Positions 49,605 through 58,977 are shown, counted from the first letter of the stretch. The stretch: DNA of 64,000 nt from Anaerolineae bacterium (GCA_023382535.1 JAHDWA010000009.1:45795-109794); one strand, 5' to 3'. Translations and numbers: made by a program. The notes: generated by a model not told the origin, from the letters alone.

Positions 49605-49639
49605 TGTTAAATCCTTTCTGGCGACCTCATCCCAGTAAC

Positions 49640-49670
49640 AAAAAAACGCCGCCCCAATTAAGAGGCGGCG
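49640..49670 (-). terminator. Intrinsic terminator in the DUF166 leader
   Basis: Seven-base-pair GC stem (CGCCGCC 49647-49653 with GGCGGCG 49664-49670), a 10-nt loop and, on the minus strand, seven T residues (49640-49646). It lies 36 bp upstream of the DUF166 start codon, on the same strand. Confidence 0.8.
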
Positions 49671-49757
49671 TACGAGAATGTAGCAAAGGATAAGGTGATC
49701 CCGGTCTTTGACCAAGCGTCTCCCCTTATTAACTATTGATGTTTTTTCTGTGACCCT
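49671..49757 (-). ncRNA. Candidate leader RNA or small RNA upstream of DUF166
   Basis: Between a TATAAT promoter and the terminator about 85-110 nt would be transcribed. It can pair AATAAGG with CCTTATC and forms GGTC-aaa-GACC inside, so it is structured. It may be a riboregulator of DUF166 or a separate small RNA. No known class was recognised. Confidence 0.45.
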
Positions 49758-49786
49758 ATTATATCACAAAAACCTCGCTGTAGATA
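49758..49786 (-). promoter_or_regulatory. Promoter of the DUF166 leader
   Basis: Minus-strand TATAAT at 49758-49763. The -35 (TATCTA, 49781-49786) is poor. The tandem operators upstream would sit at about -64 and -86. Confidence 0.55.
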
Positions 49787-49808
49787 CCTTCATGTATCCA
49801 ATTTAGAG

Positions 49809-49844
49809 ATGACATTTGTCACTAAATTGAACCCCATTTGTCAG
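49809..49844. promoter_or_regulatory. Tandem operators upstream of the DUF166 leader
   Basis: ATGACA-tt-TGTCAC (49809-49822) matches 11 of 12 arm positions. A second copy with an intact TGTCA right half (49831-49844) follows. Centres are 22 bp apart. Confidence 0.65.
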
Positions 49845-50224
49845 GTATACTCTACTTTGAGGAAACCCAATGCGCCCCTGGTTTAAGGGATTGTCAGGAA
49901 GGTCCCAGTATGCTATACTGATAACGATAAGCGACTTTTTTGCAGAAAAGTTCCTGCGACTGGAGCAGGCAATTATCCGGCCCGTTTTAATGCCTCCTTC
50001 CTGCCGCGCTGCCGGATTAAGCTTGAAATTCTGGCAGCTTTCAGCCCACTCTCGCCCTTCCATTCTTTGTCCGAATATGTCGTAAAAACTTAATCTGGAC
50101 CAGGCAAAATCTCAGCTTGAGCTGGAATTGCCTGAGGACGACTTCGTTGAGGTGGTAAGACCCTGTCCGAGAACCTGTCAGGTTTTGGGTCGCAGTCTGG
50201 ATACCTCTACCTCAAGGAGGTGTT
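49845..50224. other. Intergenic region before the third ABC ATPase
   Basis: A short frame (49870-50085) ends at TAA, but the same frame continues beyond it with LDQAKSQLELELPEDDF-like sequence to 50232. It might be a decayed small gene. No firm feature is supported. A promoter for the ATPase gene may lie here. Confidence 0.3.
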
Positions 50225-51013
50225 ATGCTTAAACACTGGCTAAAACAAAATGGCTCCGAAAATGGAGGGGCTAAATTTAACCGGTCCACCACTAACGGCG
50301 ACCGGCCCTTGATCGAGTTGCGGCAGGTGGTCAAAAGCTACGAGACTGCGGCCGGCCCTTTTTTGGCCTTGAAGGGAGTTAATTTGCAGGTTGAGGCCGG
50401 TGAGTTTGTGGCGGTGATCGGTAAATCGGGCAGCGGCAAAACCACCCTGATTAACATGATTACGGGTATTGACCGGCCCACTTCTGGCGAAGTATGGGTG
50501 GGCGGCACCCCGGTGCAGACCCTCAGCGAGGGCCAGATTGCGGTCTGGCGCGGCCGGGCGGTGGGGGTCATCTTTCAGTTCTTCCAATTGTTACCCACCC
50601 TGACGGTGATCGAAAATGTGATGCTGCCCATGGATTTCGGCCATGTGTACGCCCCGTGGGAGCGCCACCAGCGCGCGATGGGACTGCTGGAGCAGGTCGG
50701 CCTGGCCGAGCATGCCTACAAGCTCCCTTCAGCCGTATCCGGTGGCGAGCAGCAACGGGCGGCTATCGCTCGCGCCCTGGCGAATGACCCGCCGCTGCTG
50801 GTTGGCGATGAGCCGACGGGCAACCTTGACTCCCAAACGGCGGAAGTCATCTTTAACCTTTTTGAAGACCTGGTGGCCAAGGGTAAGACCATTTTGATGG
50901 TGACGCACGATAAAGACCTGTCCCGGCGGGTTAAGCGGACAATCATTCTGGCCGACGGTCAAATTATTGGCGAGAGACGCCAGGAATCATCTTTAGAGGA
51001 AAGTCATGCTTAG
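50225..51013 (+). CDS. ABC transporter ATP-binding protein (LolD/MacB type), unlinked
   Basis: ATPase of 262 residues closely related to the pair at 6506-8005. Walker [10 protein letters not shown]-loop IFQFFQL, signature VSGGEQQR, Walker B LLVGDEP with GNLDS, and VTHDKD are all intact. AAGGAGGTG precedes the ATG. No permease lies next to it; the orphan FtsX-type permease at 22869-25277 is a possible partner. Confidence 0.92.
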   Translation: MLKHWLKQNGSENGGAKFNRSTTNGDRPLIELRQVVKSYETAAGPFLALKGVNLQVEAGEFVAVIGKSGSGKTTLINMITGIDRPTSGEVWVGGTPVQTLSEGQIAVWRGRAVGVIFQFFQLLPTLTVIENVMLPMDFGHVYAPWERHQRAMGLLEQVGLAEHAYKLPSAVSGGEQQRAAIARALANDPPLLVGDEPTGNLDSQTAEVIFNLFEDLVAKGKTILMVTHDKDLSRRVKRTIILADGQIIGERRQESSLEESHA

Positions 51014-51041
51014 CCGGCGCTGGCGCAAATAGAGTTATATT

Positions 51042-51055
51042 GTGACATTTGTCAC
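51042..51055. promoter_or_regulatory. GTGACA-tt-TGTCAC operator upstream of the beta-helix gene
   Basis: Perfect 12 of 12 match to the motif. No good second copy is seen upstream; a weak one may lie about 21 bp downstream. A TTTACA -35-like box starts 3 bp beyond the site (51058-51063), so the centre would be near -42. Confidence 0.6.
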
Positions 51056-51220
51056 TATTTACAAGACGCCTTTCGTGTTATCCTGATAAGATAAACTTGT
51101 CCCTCCTCAGACTTTCTCCACAAGCCCCAACCCATCTTCTTTCCCCATCTCTTCTGCGGTAAGTTCTGCCAATAGTAGTTCTAAATTAAGGCTAAATAGT
51201 CAATTGAAGGAGTCGCATCA

Positions 51221-53263
51221 ATGGCTGATCGAGTCCAACTGCCCGGCTTACCCCTGCTTACCCCCCTGGCCTTGGGGCTGGGATTGACGTTAATCACCCT
51301 GGCCGTATTTGCCATAATTTCACCGGTCCAGGCCGCCGGCACGATTCGCTACGTTGCCCCCACCGGCACCAACAGTAATAACCTCTGTGTCAACAGCGCC
51401 AAACCCTGCAAAACGATTCAACGGGCGGTAGATGTCGCCGCCCCCGGCGATGAAATTCGCGTGGCTGCCGGAACCTATACCGGCGTCACCTTCCGTGAGG
51501 GTTATACCTCGGTGGTCTACATCACCAAATCGCTGCTGCTGCGGGGTGGTTTTACCCCAGCTAATTGGACTATATCTGATCCAACAAATTACCCCACCAC
51601 CCTAAATGGGCAAGGGCTGGGTGGGGTCATCGGCATTAGTGGCACATTGGGGGTGACAATTGAAGGACTGCGTTTGACCGGGGGGACGAGTGAGCGCAAT
51701 CCTGGCTGTGGTATTTGTGTGGCCACGGCAACGGTGACCTTGAGTAATAACAGTATCTTTGGCAATCGCAGCGGGGTGCTGGTCGGTTTTGGCAGCGTGG
51801 CTACCATTAGCCATAACCTTATCTATAGCAACACTTTAGATGGGGTGGAATTCTTTTTCCTCTCCGGCCAGGCGATTTTAGCCGATAACACCATTTCCGG
51901 TAACAAATGGAGTGGAGTTACGCTCCTGGGCAGTAGCGACGTTACTCTGGAGCGTAACCTGATTGAAAATAATCTGACGGTTGAGAATTGTGACCCGCTA
52001 TCCACCACGAATTGTCACGGCGGGGGAGTGTTTCTGGCTGTGAGCAACGCGACCCTCAGCGAGAATATCATTCGCCGGAATGAGGCCGGATTGGATGGCG
52101 GTGGAATCAGCTTGGCGCAAAGCACAGCCACGCTGAGACACAATACCATTACTGGTAATACGGCTGGTCGTGATGGTGGGGGGGTGAGCTTAAAACACAG
52201 TACAGCCTGGTTGGAGCACAACACAATTATCAGCAACACCGCTGGCCAGGGCGGAGGTGGGGTGACCGACGACGGAAATAGCCAAATCACTTTGTTGGGC
52301 AATCTCATTGCCGCGAATACGGCAAGAAGTGGTGGCGGACTGGTGCTAGGCGCTTCGGCTCACCCCATTACCTTTGAGGGCGACATTATCCGCCATAACG
52401 TCAGTCAGGAACGGGGTGGCGGTATTTTTTTCACTGGCGGCCAGTTGACGCTGACCAACACGGTCATTGCCGACAACCGGGCCGGAGTCGCCGGGAGCGG
52501 CTTGTACTTAGCTTACCCTCTGGCCCGCCTGTTCCACACGACAATTGCCCGCAACAGCGGCGGCGATGGCAGCGGCATTCATATCGCCTTTACCCAGCCC
52601 GGTTATGACACGGTCGCTCTGACCAACACCATCCTGGTTAGCCAGACCGTCGGCATCACCGCCTCCACAGGCAGCACGGCCACCCTCGACGGCGTCCTCT
52701 GGTTTGGCAACGGCAGCAATACCGGCGGCGCGGGCACGATCAGTGTCACGAACGAAACCGCCGGCAATCCGGCCTTTGCCGCCGACGGCTACCACCTGAC
52801 CCCGGCTTCGGCGGCGCTGGATAAGGGGGTAAACACAGGCGTCGGCGATGATGTTGACGGCCAGCCTCGCCCCTTCGGCGCTGCCCCCGACTTCGGCGCG
52901 GACGAGGGCCAGTCGGCGCTGCTGGTCAGCAAACAGGCCAATCTCCCCTTCGCCCTGCCCGGCCGCCCGCTGACCTACACCCTCCGCGTGACCAACACCG
53001 GCTTTGTTGATTTGCACGCCACCATTAGCGACACTCTGCCCCCGGAGGTCACACCTACTGGCCTCCGCACCTGGACAGTCACAATTCCAGCCTTTGGCGG
53101 GGTTTGGACAGAGCAGGTTGGGGTCACCGTTGCGTTCGAGTTCATGGGGACGCTGACGAATGTGGTTGAGGTTGGTTCGGCGGAGGGGGCGCAGGGCGAG
53201 TATACGCAGTCGGTGGGGGTGGGGCGGGTGTATTATCTGCCGGTGGTGTGGAAGAGACGATGA
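51221..53263 (+). CDS. Secreted parallel beta-helix protein with DUF11 domain and YLP tail
   Basis: Exported protein of 680 residues. A signal peptide (about 1-38) is followed by a PKD-like start (VAPTGTNSNNLCVNSAKPCK) and a long right-handed beta-helix of repeated N-T-I/N-x-x strands (NTISGNKWSGVTL, NTITGNTAGRDGGGVSL) to about residue 560. A DUF11 domain comes next, and the C-terminus is YYLPVVWKRR. Beta-helices are typical of pectate-lyase-like or adhesin folds; no catalytic residues were assigned. The YLP tail recalls Chloroflexota surface proteins. Confidence 0.87.
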   Translation: MADRVQLPGLPLLTPLALGLGLTLITLAVFAIISPVQAAGTIRYVAPTGTNSNNLCVNSAKPCKTIQRAVDVAAPGDEIRVAAGTYTGVTFREGYTSVVYITKSLLLRGGFTPANWTISDPTNYPTTLNGQGLGGVIGISGTLGVTIEGLRLTGGTSERNPGCGICVATATVTLSNNSIFGNRSGVLVGFGSVATISHNLIYSNTLDGVEFFFLSGQAILADNTISGNKWSGVTLLGSSDVTLERNLIENNLTVENCDPLSTTNCHGGGVFLAVSNATLSENIIRRNEAGLDGGGISLAQSTATLRHNTITGNTAGRDGGGVSLKHSTAWLEHNTIISNTAGQGGGGVTDDGNSQITLLGNLIAANTARSGGGLVLGASAHPITFEGDIIRHNVSQERGGGIFFTGGQLTLTNTVIADNRAGVAGSGLYLAYPLARLFHTTIARNSGGDGSGIHIAFTQPGYDTVALTNTILVSQTVGITASTGSTATLDGVLWFGNGSNTGGAGTISVTNETAGNPAFAADGYHLTPASAALDKGVNTGVGDDVDGQPRPFGAAPDFGADEGQSALLVSKQANLPFALPGRPLTYTLRVTNTGFVDLHATISDTLPPEVTPTGLRTWTVTIPAFGGVWTEQVGVTVAFEFMGTLTNVVEVGSAEGAQGEYTQSVGVGRVYYLPVVWKRR

Positions 53264-53496
53264 AGCAAGTTTATACGATGTTCATTTGAGCCACCGGAGC
53301 CTCTGACCGCTGCCCAGATTGCTGCCCCCAGGAGATGGTGCGCCAACAAGATAGCCTGACTACCAGCCAGGTTGCCCGGGTCAAAATGAAAACCCCCAAT
53401 TTTTGGTCTTCCTAACCTTCAAGATCCATGATAAACTATGTCTATTATGACCGATCAGTAACCTGTGAATAATTCTATCAAGACAGAGGTTTACCT

Positions 53497-53925
53497 ATGG
53501 CAGAACAAGAACTCCCAAAATTAACAGGACTGCAACCCGAAGACGAGAATGAGAAGCCCATCCGTATCCTTTATGCTGAAGACACTGAGGTTATTCGTAA
53601 TGTGATGGCCCAGACGTTAGAAATTTATGGGTACACCGTAGCCACGGCTAAAAACGGTCGAGAGGGGGTCGAAATGGCCTTGCAGTGGAAACCTGACCTG
53701 ATTCTGATGGATTTGCGGATGCCGGTCATGGATGGTTATGAAGCCATTCAAGCGATAAAAGTTAATCCAAAAACGCGCCATATTCCCATTTTTGTGGTTT
53801 CGGCCTGGAATAGTCAAAGAGAGCTGGATCAAGCCAAAGCAGCCGGTGCTGATGCCTTTTTTGTAAAACCTACCGATATAAAGCGGCTTAACCAGGCCAT
53901 TAAAGGTGCTGTGACCCCTGCCTGA
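53497..53925 (+). CDS. Single-domain response regulator (CheY-like receiver)
   Basis: Receiver domain of 142 residues without an output domain. The acidic pocket is Glu28/Asp29 (YAEDTE), the phosphoacceptor is Asp72 (LMDLRMP), and the conserved Lys is in FFVKPTD. It would relay phosphate by protein contacts. No histidine kinase is adjacent. AGAGG lies just before the ATG. A chemoreceptor remnant lies 190 bp downstream. Confidence 0.92.
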   Translation: MAEQELPKLTGLQPEDENEKPIRILYAEDTEVIRNVMAQTLEIYGYTVATAKNGREGVEMALQWKPDLILMDLRMPVMDGYEAIQAIKVNPKTRHIPIFVVSAWNSQRELDQAKAAGADAFFVKPTDIKRLNQAIKGAVTPA

Positions 53926-54115
53926 CCTAAATTGTTCTGAACGTCACATCCTCATTGGACAAGAATAGTCCTACTGCCCCGCGTATTGTCCCCTATTCAA
54001 CCGACAAGCCTGGCCCAGCAGCGCTGGTGGTTCCAGTAGTTCCTCAACCTGGACCGGGTGCATGCCGGCGAAACCATGCCAGGTTCAGGCTTTACGAGAT
54101 CCATAAGTACAAGCG
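53926..54115. other. Gene-free stretch
   Basis: No coding frame, hairpin or repeat could be supported between the response regulator and the chemoreceptor remnant. Confidence 0.4.
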
Positions 54116-54265
54116 ATGGAGGATGGGGTGATGGAAGTTGAAATAGGAGGTTCTCGTGCTGACCAGGCCCGGCAGGCGCTGCACACGATCCTGCACAGAG
54201 TAGAAGCGGCCGCTCAGCAGGTCAAAGAGATTTCGGCGGTCATGGAGCAAATAGACGCCACCTAG
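54116..54265 (+). pseudogene. Methyl-accepting chemotaxis protein remnant
   Basis: A 49-codon frame, too short to stand alone, reads MEDGVMEVEIGG..., ADQARQALHTIL and AAAQQVKEISAVMEQIDA. This is the helical pattern of an MCP signalling domain (compare G..LA..AG.AL..I...V...V.EIS...EQ). Upstream codons contain a stop, and the frame ends at TAG. It is probably a fragment of a lost chemoreceptor. Confidence 0.6.
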
Positions 54266-54546
54266 GCAGTGGATTGCTGCTCCCATTTACTTCGTGTCTC
54301 TGGGCACAGTTTTTACCATTACCCTGAATTGCCCCTTGATTACCGGCTGAGAGCCAGCTTGTTTTTGCTCGTGGTTTACGGCCTTGGGTGAGGAGTTGTA
54401 TATCTTGCTGATTCCCCCTGGGGTCCCAGCAGTTTGCGTAAGCTTTAGGTCTGGCTCCCGGCTTTTCTACTTGACCCAACTGCATCCCCTGGATACAATA
54501 AAAATCGTCAATTATCAATTGTCATTTGTAAATCATTAACGATACT
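54266..54546. other. Intergenic region before clpS
   Basis: No supported coding frame. AT-rich near 54500-54545 and may hold the clpS promoter. Confidence 0.35.
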
Positions 54547-54867
54547 ATGCCCCAATATTGGCCGGAAGAAGAGGGGAGTGTTGCCACCGAGCAAGAAACT
54601 CGGCAGAAGGTAGACAAACCCCGCCTGTACAAAGTTTTGCTGCATAACGACAACTATACCACCATGGAGTTTGTGGTGATGGTCCTGGTCGCCGTTTTTC
54701 ACAAGCCTGAAACGGAGGCGGTGCGGATCATGCTGGATGTTCACCAGCGGGGCATCGGCGTGGCCGGTGTGTACCAGCGCGATATTGCCGAAACCAAGGT
54801 CCAGCACGTTTTGCAGTTGGCCCAGCAAGCCCAATTTCCCTTAATGTGTAGTATGGAGCCGGAATGA
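54547..54867 (+). CDS. clpS: ATP-dependent Clp protease adaptor ClpS
   Basis: N-end-rule adaptor of 106 residues that delivers substrates to ClpA. The core KVLLHNDNYTTMEFVVMVL with the conserved LHNDN, and the later AGVYQRDIAETKVQ segment, are typical. No clear Shine-Dalgarno precedes the ATG. It overlaps clpA by four bases (ATGA), so translation is coupled. Confidence 0.95.
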   Translation: MPQYWPEEEGSVATEQETRQKVDKPRLYKVLLHNDNYTTMEFVVMVLVAVFHKPETEAVRIMLDVHQRGIGVAGVYQRDIAETKVQHVLQLAQQAQFPLMCSMEPE

Positions 54868-57122
54868 GTACACCGATTATCCCCGAAATCTTACGCCAGA
54901 GCCTGGTCGAGGCGGTCGCCGAAGCCCGGCGGCGGCGGCATGAATACGTTACCCTGGAACATCTGCTCCTGGCGTTGCTCCAGGAGGTCCGGGCCGCCGA
55001 AATTTTGCGGGCCTGCGGTGGAGACGTCAAAAAGCTGCGCCAGGATTTGGTCGCCTATCTGGACGAGAACCTGGAGAAATTACCCGAAAAACTGCAACTG
55101 GAGCCGGAGGAAACGCTGGGCTTCCGCCGGGTGCTGTCACGGGCTATTTGGCACTCCCAGGCGGCGGCCCAGCCGGAGCTTGAAAGCGGCGACATTCTGG
55201 CGGCGCTGCTGGAGGAGCCGGACTCTTACGCCCGCTACCTGCTGGAGCAGCAGGGTATCACCCGGCTCGACGTGCTCAATTACATTTCGCATGGCATCAC
55301 CCGGGATGAGGATGTCGCCCCCGAATTGGTCGGTGAGGAGGACGAAGCCGAGGAGCGGGTCAGAGACCCCCTGGCCGCCTTTACCACCGACCTGGTCGCC
55401 CTGGCGGCGGCCGGCAAAATAGACCCGCTGATTGGGCGGGCGGCAGAACTGGAGCGGACCATCCAGGTGCTGTGCCGCCGCCTCAAGAATAACCCGCTGC
55501 TGGTCGGCGATGCGGGGGTGGGCAAAACGGCCATGGTCTACGGATTGGCCACACGCATCCACAAAGGTAGCGTGCCGGAGCTGTTGAAAGATGTCCATAT
55601 TTACGCCCTGGATATGGGCACGCTGCTGGCCGGAACCAAATTCCGGGGCCAGTTTGAAGAGCGGGTCAAAGGAGTGTTGAAAAGCCTGCAAGCCAAACCT
55701 AATTCGATCCTGTTCATTGACGAAATTCATACTGTCGTCGGCGCGGGCGCGACCAGCGGCGGGTCGGTGGATGCTTCCAGCTTGCTCAAGCCGGCCCTGG
55801 CTAACGGCGAACTGCGCTGTATCGGCTCGACCACCCACGAGGAGTACAAAGGATTGGAAAAAGACCGGGGCCTGGCCCGGCGTTTTCAAAAGATTGACAT
55901 CATCGAACCGACAATTGAGGAAACGGTCCAGATTCTTATCGGGCTGAAACCGCACTTTGAGGCCCATCACGAAGTCAGCTACACCGACGAAGCCATCCGG
56001 GCCGCTGCCGAGTTGTCGGCCAAGCATATCAACGACCGCTTTTTGCCGGATAAGGCTATTGACGTGCTGGATGAGGCCGGGGCGCGCCAGCGCATCCAGC
56101 CGGAGGCCGAACGAAAGAAGGTTCTGGGCCGCGAGGATGTGGAGACAGTTGTGGCGGCGATGGCCCGCGTGCCCGCCGAAAGCGTCTCCGGGGACGACCG
56201 CACCCGGCTGAAACACCTGGACGGCGAACTGCGCCGCTATATCTTCGGCCAGGCAGGGGCCATCGAAGCGATCGTGGCCGCCATCCGGCTGTCGCGGGCC
56301 GGGCTGCGCCTGGCCGATAAACCTGTCGGTTCCTTTCTCTTTTTTGGGCCGACCGGCGTCGGCAAGACCGAACTGGCCCGCGTGCTCAGCCGCTCGCTGG
56401 GAGTCGAGCTGCTGCGCTACGATATGAGCGAATATTCCGAAAAGCACACGGTCAGCCGGCTGATCGGCGCGCCGCCGGGATATGTCGGTTTTGACCAGGG
56501 CGGCTTGCTGACCGATGCTGTGCGCCGCCATCCTTACTCGGTGGTCCTGCTCGACGAGATTGAAAAGGCCCACTCCGACCTGTTCAACATTCTGCTCCAG
56601 GTGATGGACCACGCCACCTTGACCGACAACACCGGCCGCCGGGCCGACTTCCGCAACGTGGTCCTGATTATGACCACCAATGCCGGGGCCAGGGAACTGA
56701 CGGCGCAGCCGCTGGGTTTTGCTCCGGCGGCCGCAGTGGGCGACCCGGCCAAAAAACCCCTGGAGCGCCTCTTTAGCCCCGAATTCCGCAACCGGCTGGA
56801 TGCCATCGTCCGCTTTGACACGCTCCTGCCGGAAACGATCAAGCAAATTGTGGACAAGCAGATCAACGAGCTGCGGGCCGCCCTGCGTCCTAAAGGAGTC
56901 AGCCTGGAGCTGTCTGAAGCGGCCCGTGACTGGCTGGCCGAGCACGGCTACCACAAGGATTTTGGGGCCAGGCCGATGTCTCGCCTCATTGACGACAAGC
57001 TGCGTAAGCCCCTGGCCGAAGCTATGCTCTTCGGCGCGCTGGCCGATGGCGGCGGGACAGCCTGGGTGGATGTGAGTGACAAGGAGATCACCCTGGCTTA
57101 CCGCGAGCCTGATGACCTGTAG
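54864..57122 (+). CDS. clpA: ATP-dependent Clp protease ATP-binding subunit ClpA
   Basis: AAA+ unfoldase of 752 residues. The N-domain shows [20 protein letters not shown] and [12 protein letters not shown]1 has Walker [10 protein letters not shown]2 has GPTGVGKT, and the sensor and arginine-finger regions are intact. Length fits ClpA, not ClpC/ClpB (no long middle domain). With ClpS upstream it forms a standard degradation operon; ClpP must be encoded elsewhere. Confidence 0.96.
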   Translation: MSTPIIPEILRQSLVEAVAEARRRRHEYVTLEHLLLALLQEVRAAEILRACGGDVKKLRQDLVAYLDENLEKLPEKLQLEPEETLGFRRVLSRAIWHSQAAAQPELESGDILAALLEEPDSYARYLLEQQGITRLDVLNYISHGITRDEDVAPELVGEEDEAEERVRDPLAAFTTDLVALAAAGKIDPLIGRAAELERTIQVLCRRLKNNPLLVGDAGVGKTAMVYGLATRIHKGSVPELLKDVHIYALDMGTLLAGTKFRGQFEERVKGVLKSLQAKPNSILFIDEIHTVVGAGATSGGSVDASSLLKPALANGELRCIGSTTHEEYKGLEKDRGLARRFQKIDIIEPTIEETVQILIGLKPHFEAHHEVSYTDEAIRAAAELSAKHINDRFLPDKAIDVLDEAGARQRIQPEAERKKVLGREDVETVVAAMARVPAESVSGDDRTRLKHLDGELRRYIFGQAGAIEAIVAAIRLSRAGLRLADKPVGSFLFFGPTGVGKTELARVLSRSLGVELLRYDMSEYSEKHTVSRLIGAPPGYVGFDQGGLLTDAVRRHPYSVVLLDEIEKAHSDLFNILLQVMDHATLTDNTGRRADFRNVVLIMTTNAGARELTAQPLGFAPAAAVGDPAKKPLERLFSPEFRNRLDAIVRFDTLLPETIKQIVDKQINELRAALRPKGVSLELSEAARDWLAEHGYHKDFGARPMSRLIDDKLRKPLAEAMLFGALADGGGTAWVDVSDKEITLAYREPDDL

Positions 57123-57124
57123 GG

Positions 57125-57161
57125 GTGTCATTTGCCCCACTTTTTTAGTGACATTCGTCAC
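57125..57161. promoter_or_regulatory. Tandem operators downstream of clpA
   Basis: GTGACA-tt-CGTCAC (57148-57161) matches 11 of 12 arm positions. A weaker copy GTGTCA-tt-TGCCCC is at 57125-57138, centres 23 bp apart. The proximal centre is at -42.5 from a predicted start near 57197. Confidence 0.6.
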
Positions 57162-57190
57162 TTGTCATGTTGAAGCAAAAAGCCTATATT
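57162..57190 (+). promoter_or_regulatory. Promoter after the tandem operator
   Basis: TTGTCA (57162-57167), 17-nt spacer, TATATT (57185-57190). The likely start near 57197 lies 359 bp before the PTS IIC gene, so a long leader or a separate transcript is implied. Confidence 0.6.
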
Positions 57191-57197
57191 AAGCTAT

Positions 57198-57555
57198 AGG
57201 CCGATTTCCAAAAATTCCCAAATTCTATACCGTTTTGCTTGACTTCCTTCCTGGCCGAGTCCGTCAATAAAAGGAGGTGGCAAACCCTCTCTTCAGTGGC
57301 TGTCTTGCTAGAGGGCCAATCAAACTCCAAACTCTGGCTTCTTACTTTTCTGAGCGACGAAATACCTCCTGATCCATCCGAATTTATCCCACAATCCCCC
57401 GTCCCAAGCTTTCGCAAACGTCCTCCGGTTCACCTTACTGTGCCTCTTTGCCCCGATATATTCAGCCGCCAGCCCCTGTCAGAGGGCAAAACATAAATCC
57501 GGTAAAACAAAATATAGTCGTTAAGAACTAACCGTCTCAAACAAAGGAGTAAAAG
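57198..57555. other. Long leader or intergenic region before the PTS operon
   Basis: Frames at 57239-57496 (plus) and 57184-57417 (minus) have no family features and no good ribosome sites, so neither is called. An AAGGAG lies near 57543 for the PTS gene. Confidence 0.35.
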
Positions 57556-58977
57556 ATGGAAAGCTTTTTTACCGGTCTTCAAGATGTTATATCCAAGTTG
57601 GGAGCTTCGGTCATCCTGCCGATCATCATTTTCCTTATGGGCCTCATCCTGGGAGCTAAGCCGGGCAAGGCTTTTCGCTCAGGAGTGACCATTGGGATTG
57701 CTTTTGTCGGCATCAACCTGGTCATTGGTTTGATGTGGACCAGCCTGAGCAACGTGGCCCAGGCAATGGTAACTCGCACCGGCGTCTCGTTGACCGTGGT
57801 GGATGTAGGCTGGCCTTCGGCGGCAGCGATTGCGTTTGGCTCCAGCGTCGGCACCTTTGTCATCGCCATCGCCATTGTGGTTAACCTGGTCATGCTGTTC
57901 GCCCGGTTAACGAAGACGCTCAATATTGACGTCTGGAATTACTGGCACTTTGCCTTTGTCGGCTCGCTGGTCGTGGTCGTCACCGGCAGCCTGTGGCTGG
58001 GTATTTTGGCCGCAGCCATTGCCGCTGCTTTTATGCTTCTCCTGGCCGATTGGACTGCCCCCGGCGTGCAAGATTTTTATCAAATTCCCGGGCTGTCCAT
58101 CCCCCACGGCACCTCCGCCCCCTTTGCCTTGCTGGCGATCCCTCTTAACTGGGTGCTTGACCATATCCCCGGTCTCAACCGTCTCAAGGCCGACCCGGAG
58201 ACTGTCCAGGAAAAGTTTGGCGTCTTTGGTGAGCCGGTGATTCTTGGTTTGGTGATTGGTTTTGTGCTGGGCTTGATCGGCTTTTGGGACAGCGCCGATA
58301 TCCAAGGCTCAATTGTCAACGTTTTAACAACCGCCATCAACCTGGCTGCGGTCATGCTCTTGCTGCCGCGTATGGTCCAAATCTTGATGGAGGGCTTGAT
58401 CCCTATCTCTGAAGCCGCACGGGAATTCATGCACAAACGTTTCTCTGATCGGGAGGTCTACATTGGGCTTGACTCGGCTATTTTGATTGGACACCCGGCG
58501 GCGATCTCGACCGCGCTCGTGCTCGTCCCCATTACGGTTCTGCTGGCCGTGATCCTGCCCGGCAACCGCGTTCTGCCCTTCGCCGACCTCGCCGTCATTC
58601 CTTTTGTCGTCTGCATGTTTGCCCCAATCACGCGGGGTAATATCATTCGCATGATCATCATTGGCACTGTTGTCATCGCCATCGGTTTCTATGTCGGCAC
58701 GGCGATGGGACCTCAATTTACCCAGGCCGCGGTTGATGCCAACTTCCAGATGCCAGAAAATGCCACCCAAATCATCAGCATTGCCGACGGCTTTAGCTGG
58801 TGGCCCCTCCTGGTCATGAGTCTGGCCAGCATGGCTGGTTGGATTGGCCTGCTGGTCCTGCTTGTTGCCGTGGCCGCGATGGTTTACTTCTATCTGCGCA
58901 ATCCCCGTGACTGGGAACGAATTGCCGGTGCGCCTCAAGAAGAAGTTGCCGCGCCGACAATTGCCCCCGCTAAGTAA
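57556..58977 (+). CDS. gatC: PTS galactitol-type transporter subunit IIC
   Basis: Membrane subunit of 473 residues. About ten to twelve hydrophobic helices are visible. Conserved pieces include SLSNVAQAMVTRTGVSLTVV, DVGWPSAAAIAFGS, GLSIPHGTSAPFALLAIP and KRFSDREVYIGLDSAIL, as in GatC. It would import galactitol or a related polyol with phosphorylation. An AAGGAG precedes the ATG. It leads an operon with IIA and IIB genes. General PTS components (EI, HPr) are not in the window. Confidence 0.92.
   Translation: MESFFTGLQDVISKLGASVILPIIIFLMGLILGAKPGKAFRSGVTIGIAFVGINLVIGLMWTSLSNVAQAMVTRTGVSLTVVDVGWPSAAAIAFGSSVGTFVIAIAIVVNLVMLFARLTKTLNIDVWNYWHFAFVGSLVVVVTGSLWLGILAAAIAAAFMLLLADWTAPGVQDFYQIPGLSIPHGTSAPFALLAIPLNWVLDHIPGLNRLKADPETVQEKFGVFGEPVILGLVIGFVLGLIGFWDSADIQGSIVNVLTTAINLAAVMLLLPRMVQILMEGLIPISEAAREFMHKRFSDREVYIGLDSAILIGHPAAISTALVLVPITVLLAVILPGNRVLPFADLAVIPFVVCMFAPITRGNIIRMIIIGTVVIAIGFYVGTAMGPQFTQAAVDANFQMPENATQIISIADGFSWWPLLVMSLASMAGWIGLLVLLVAVAAMVYFYLRNPRDWERIAGAPQEEVAAPTIAPAK

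Noticed and set aside
49870..50085. 71-codon frame before the third ABC ATPase
   Set aside because: No family features or ribosome site; the continued frame after the stop hints at decay but is too weak to call.
54240..54518. 92-codon minus-strand frame before clpS
   Set aside because: Composition is unlike the neighbouring genes and there is no recognisable domain.
55137..57161. 674-codon minus-strand frame opposite clpA
   Set aside because: Exact shadow of a well-conserved ClpA; no domain or start signal.
57184..57496. Two short opposing frames before the PTS operon
   Set aside because: No motifs, no good start signals, mutually exclusive.
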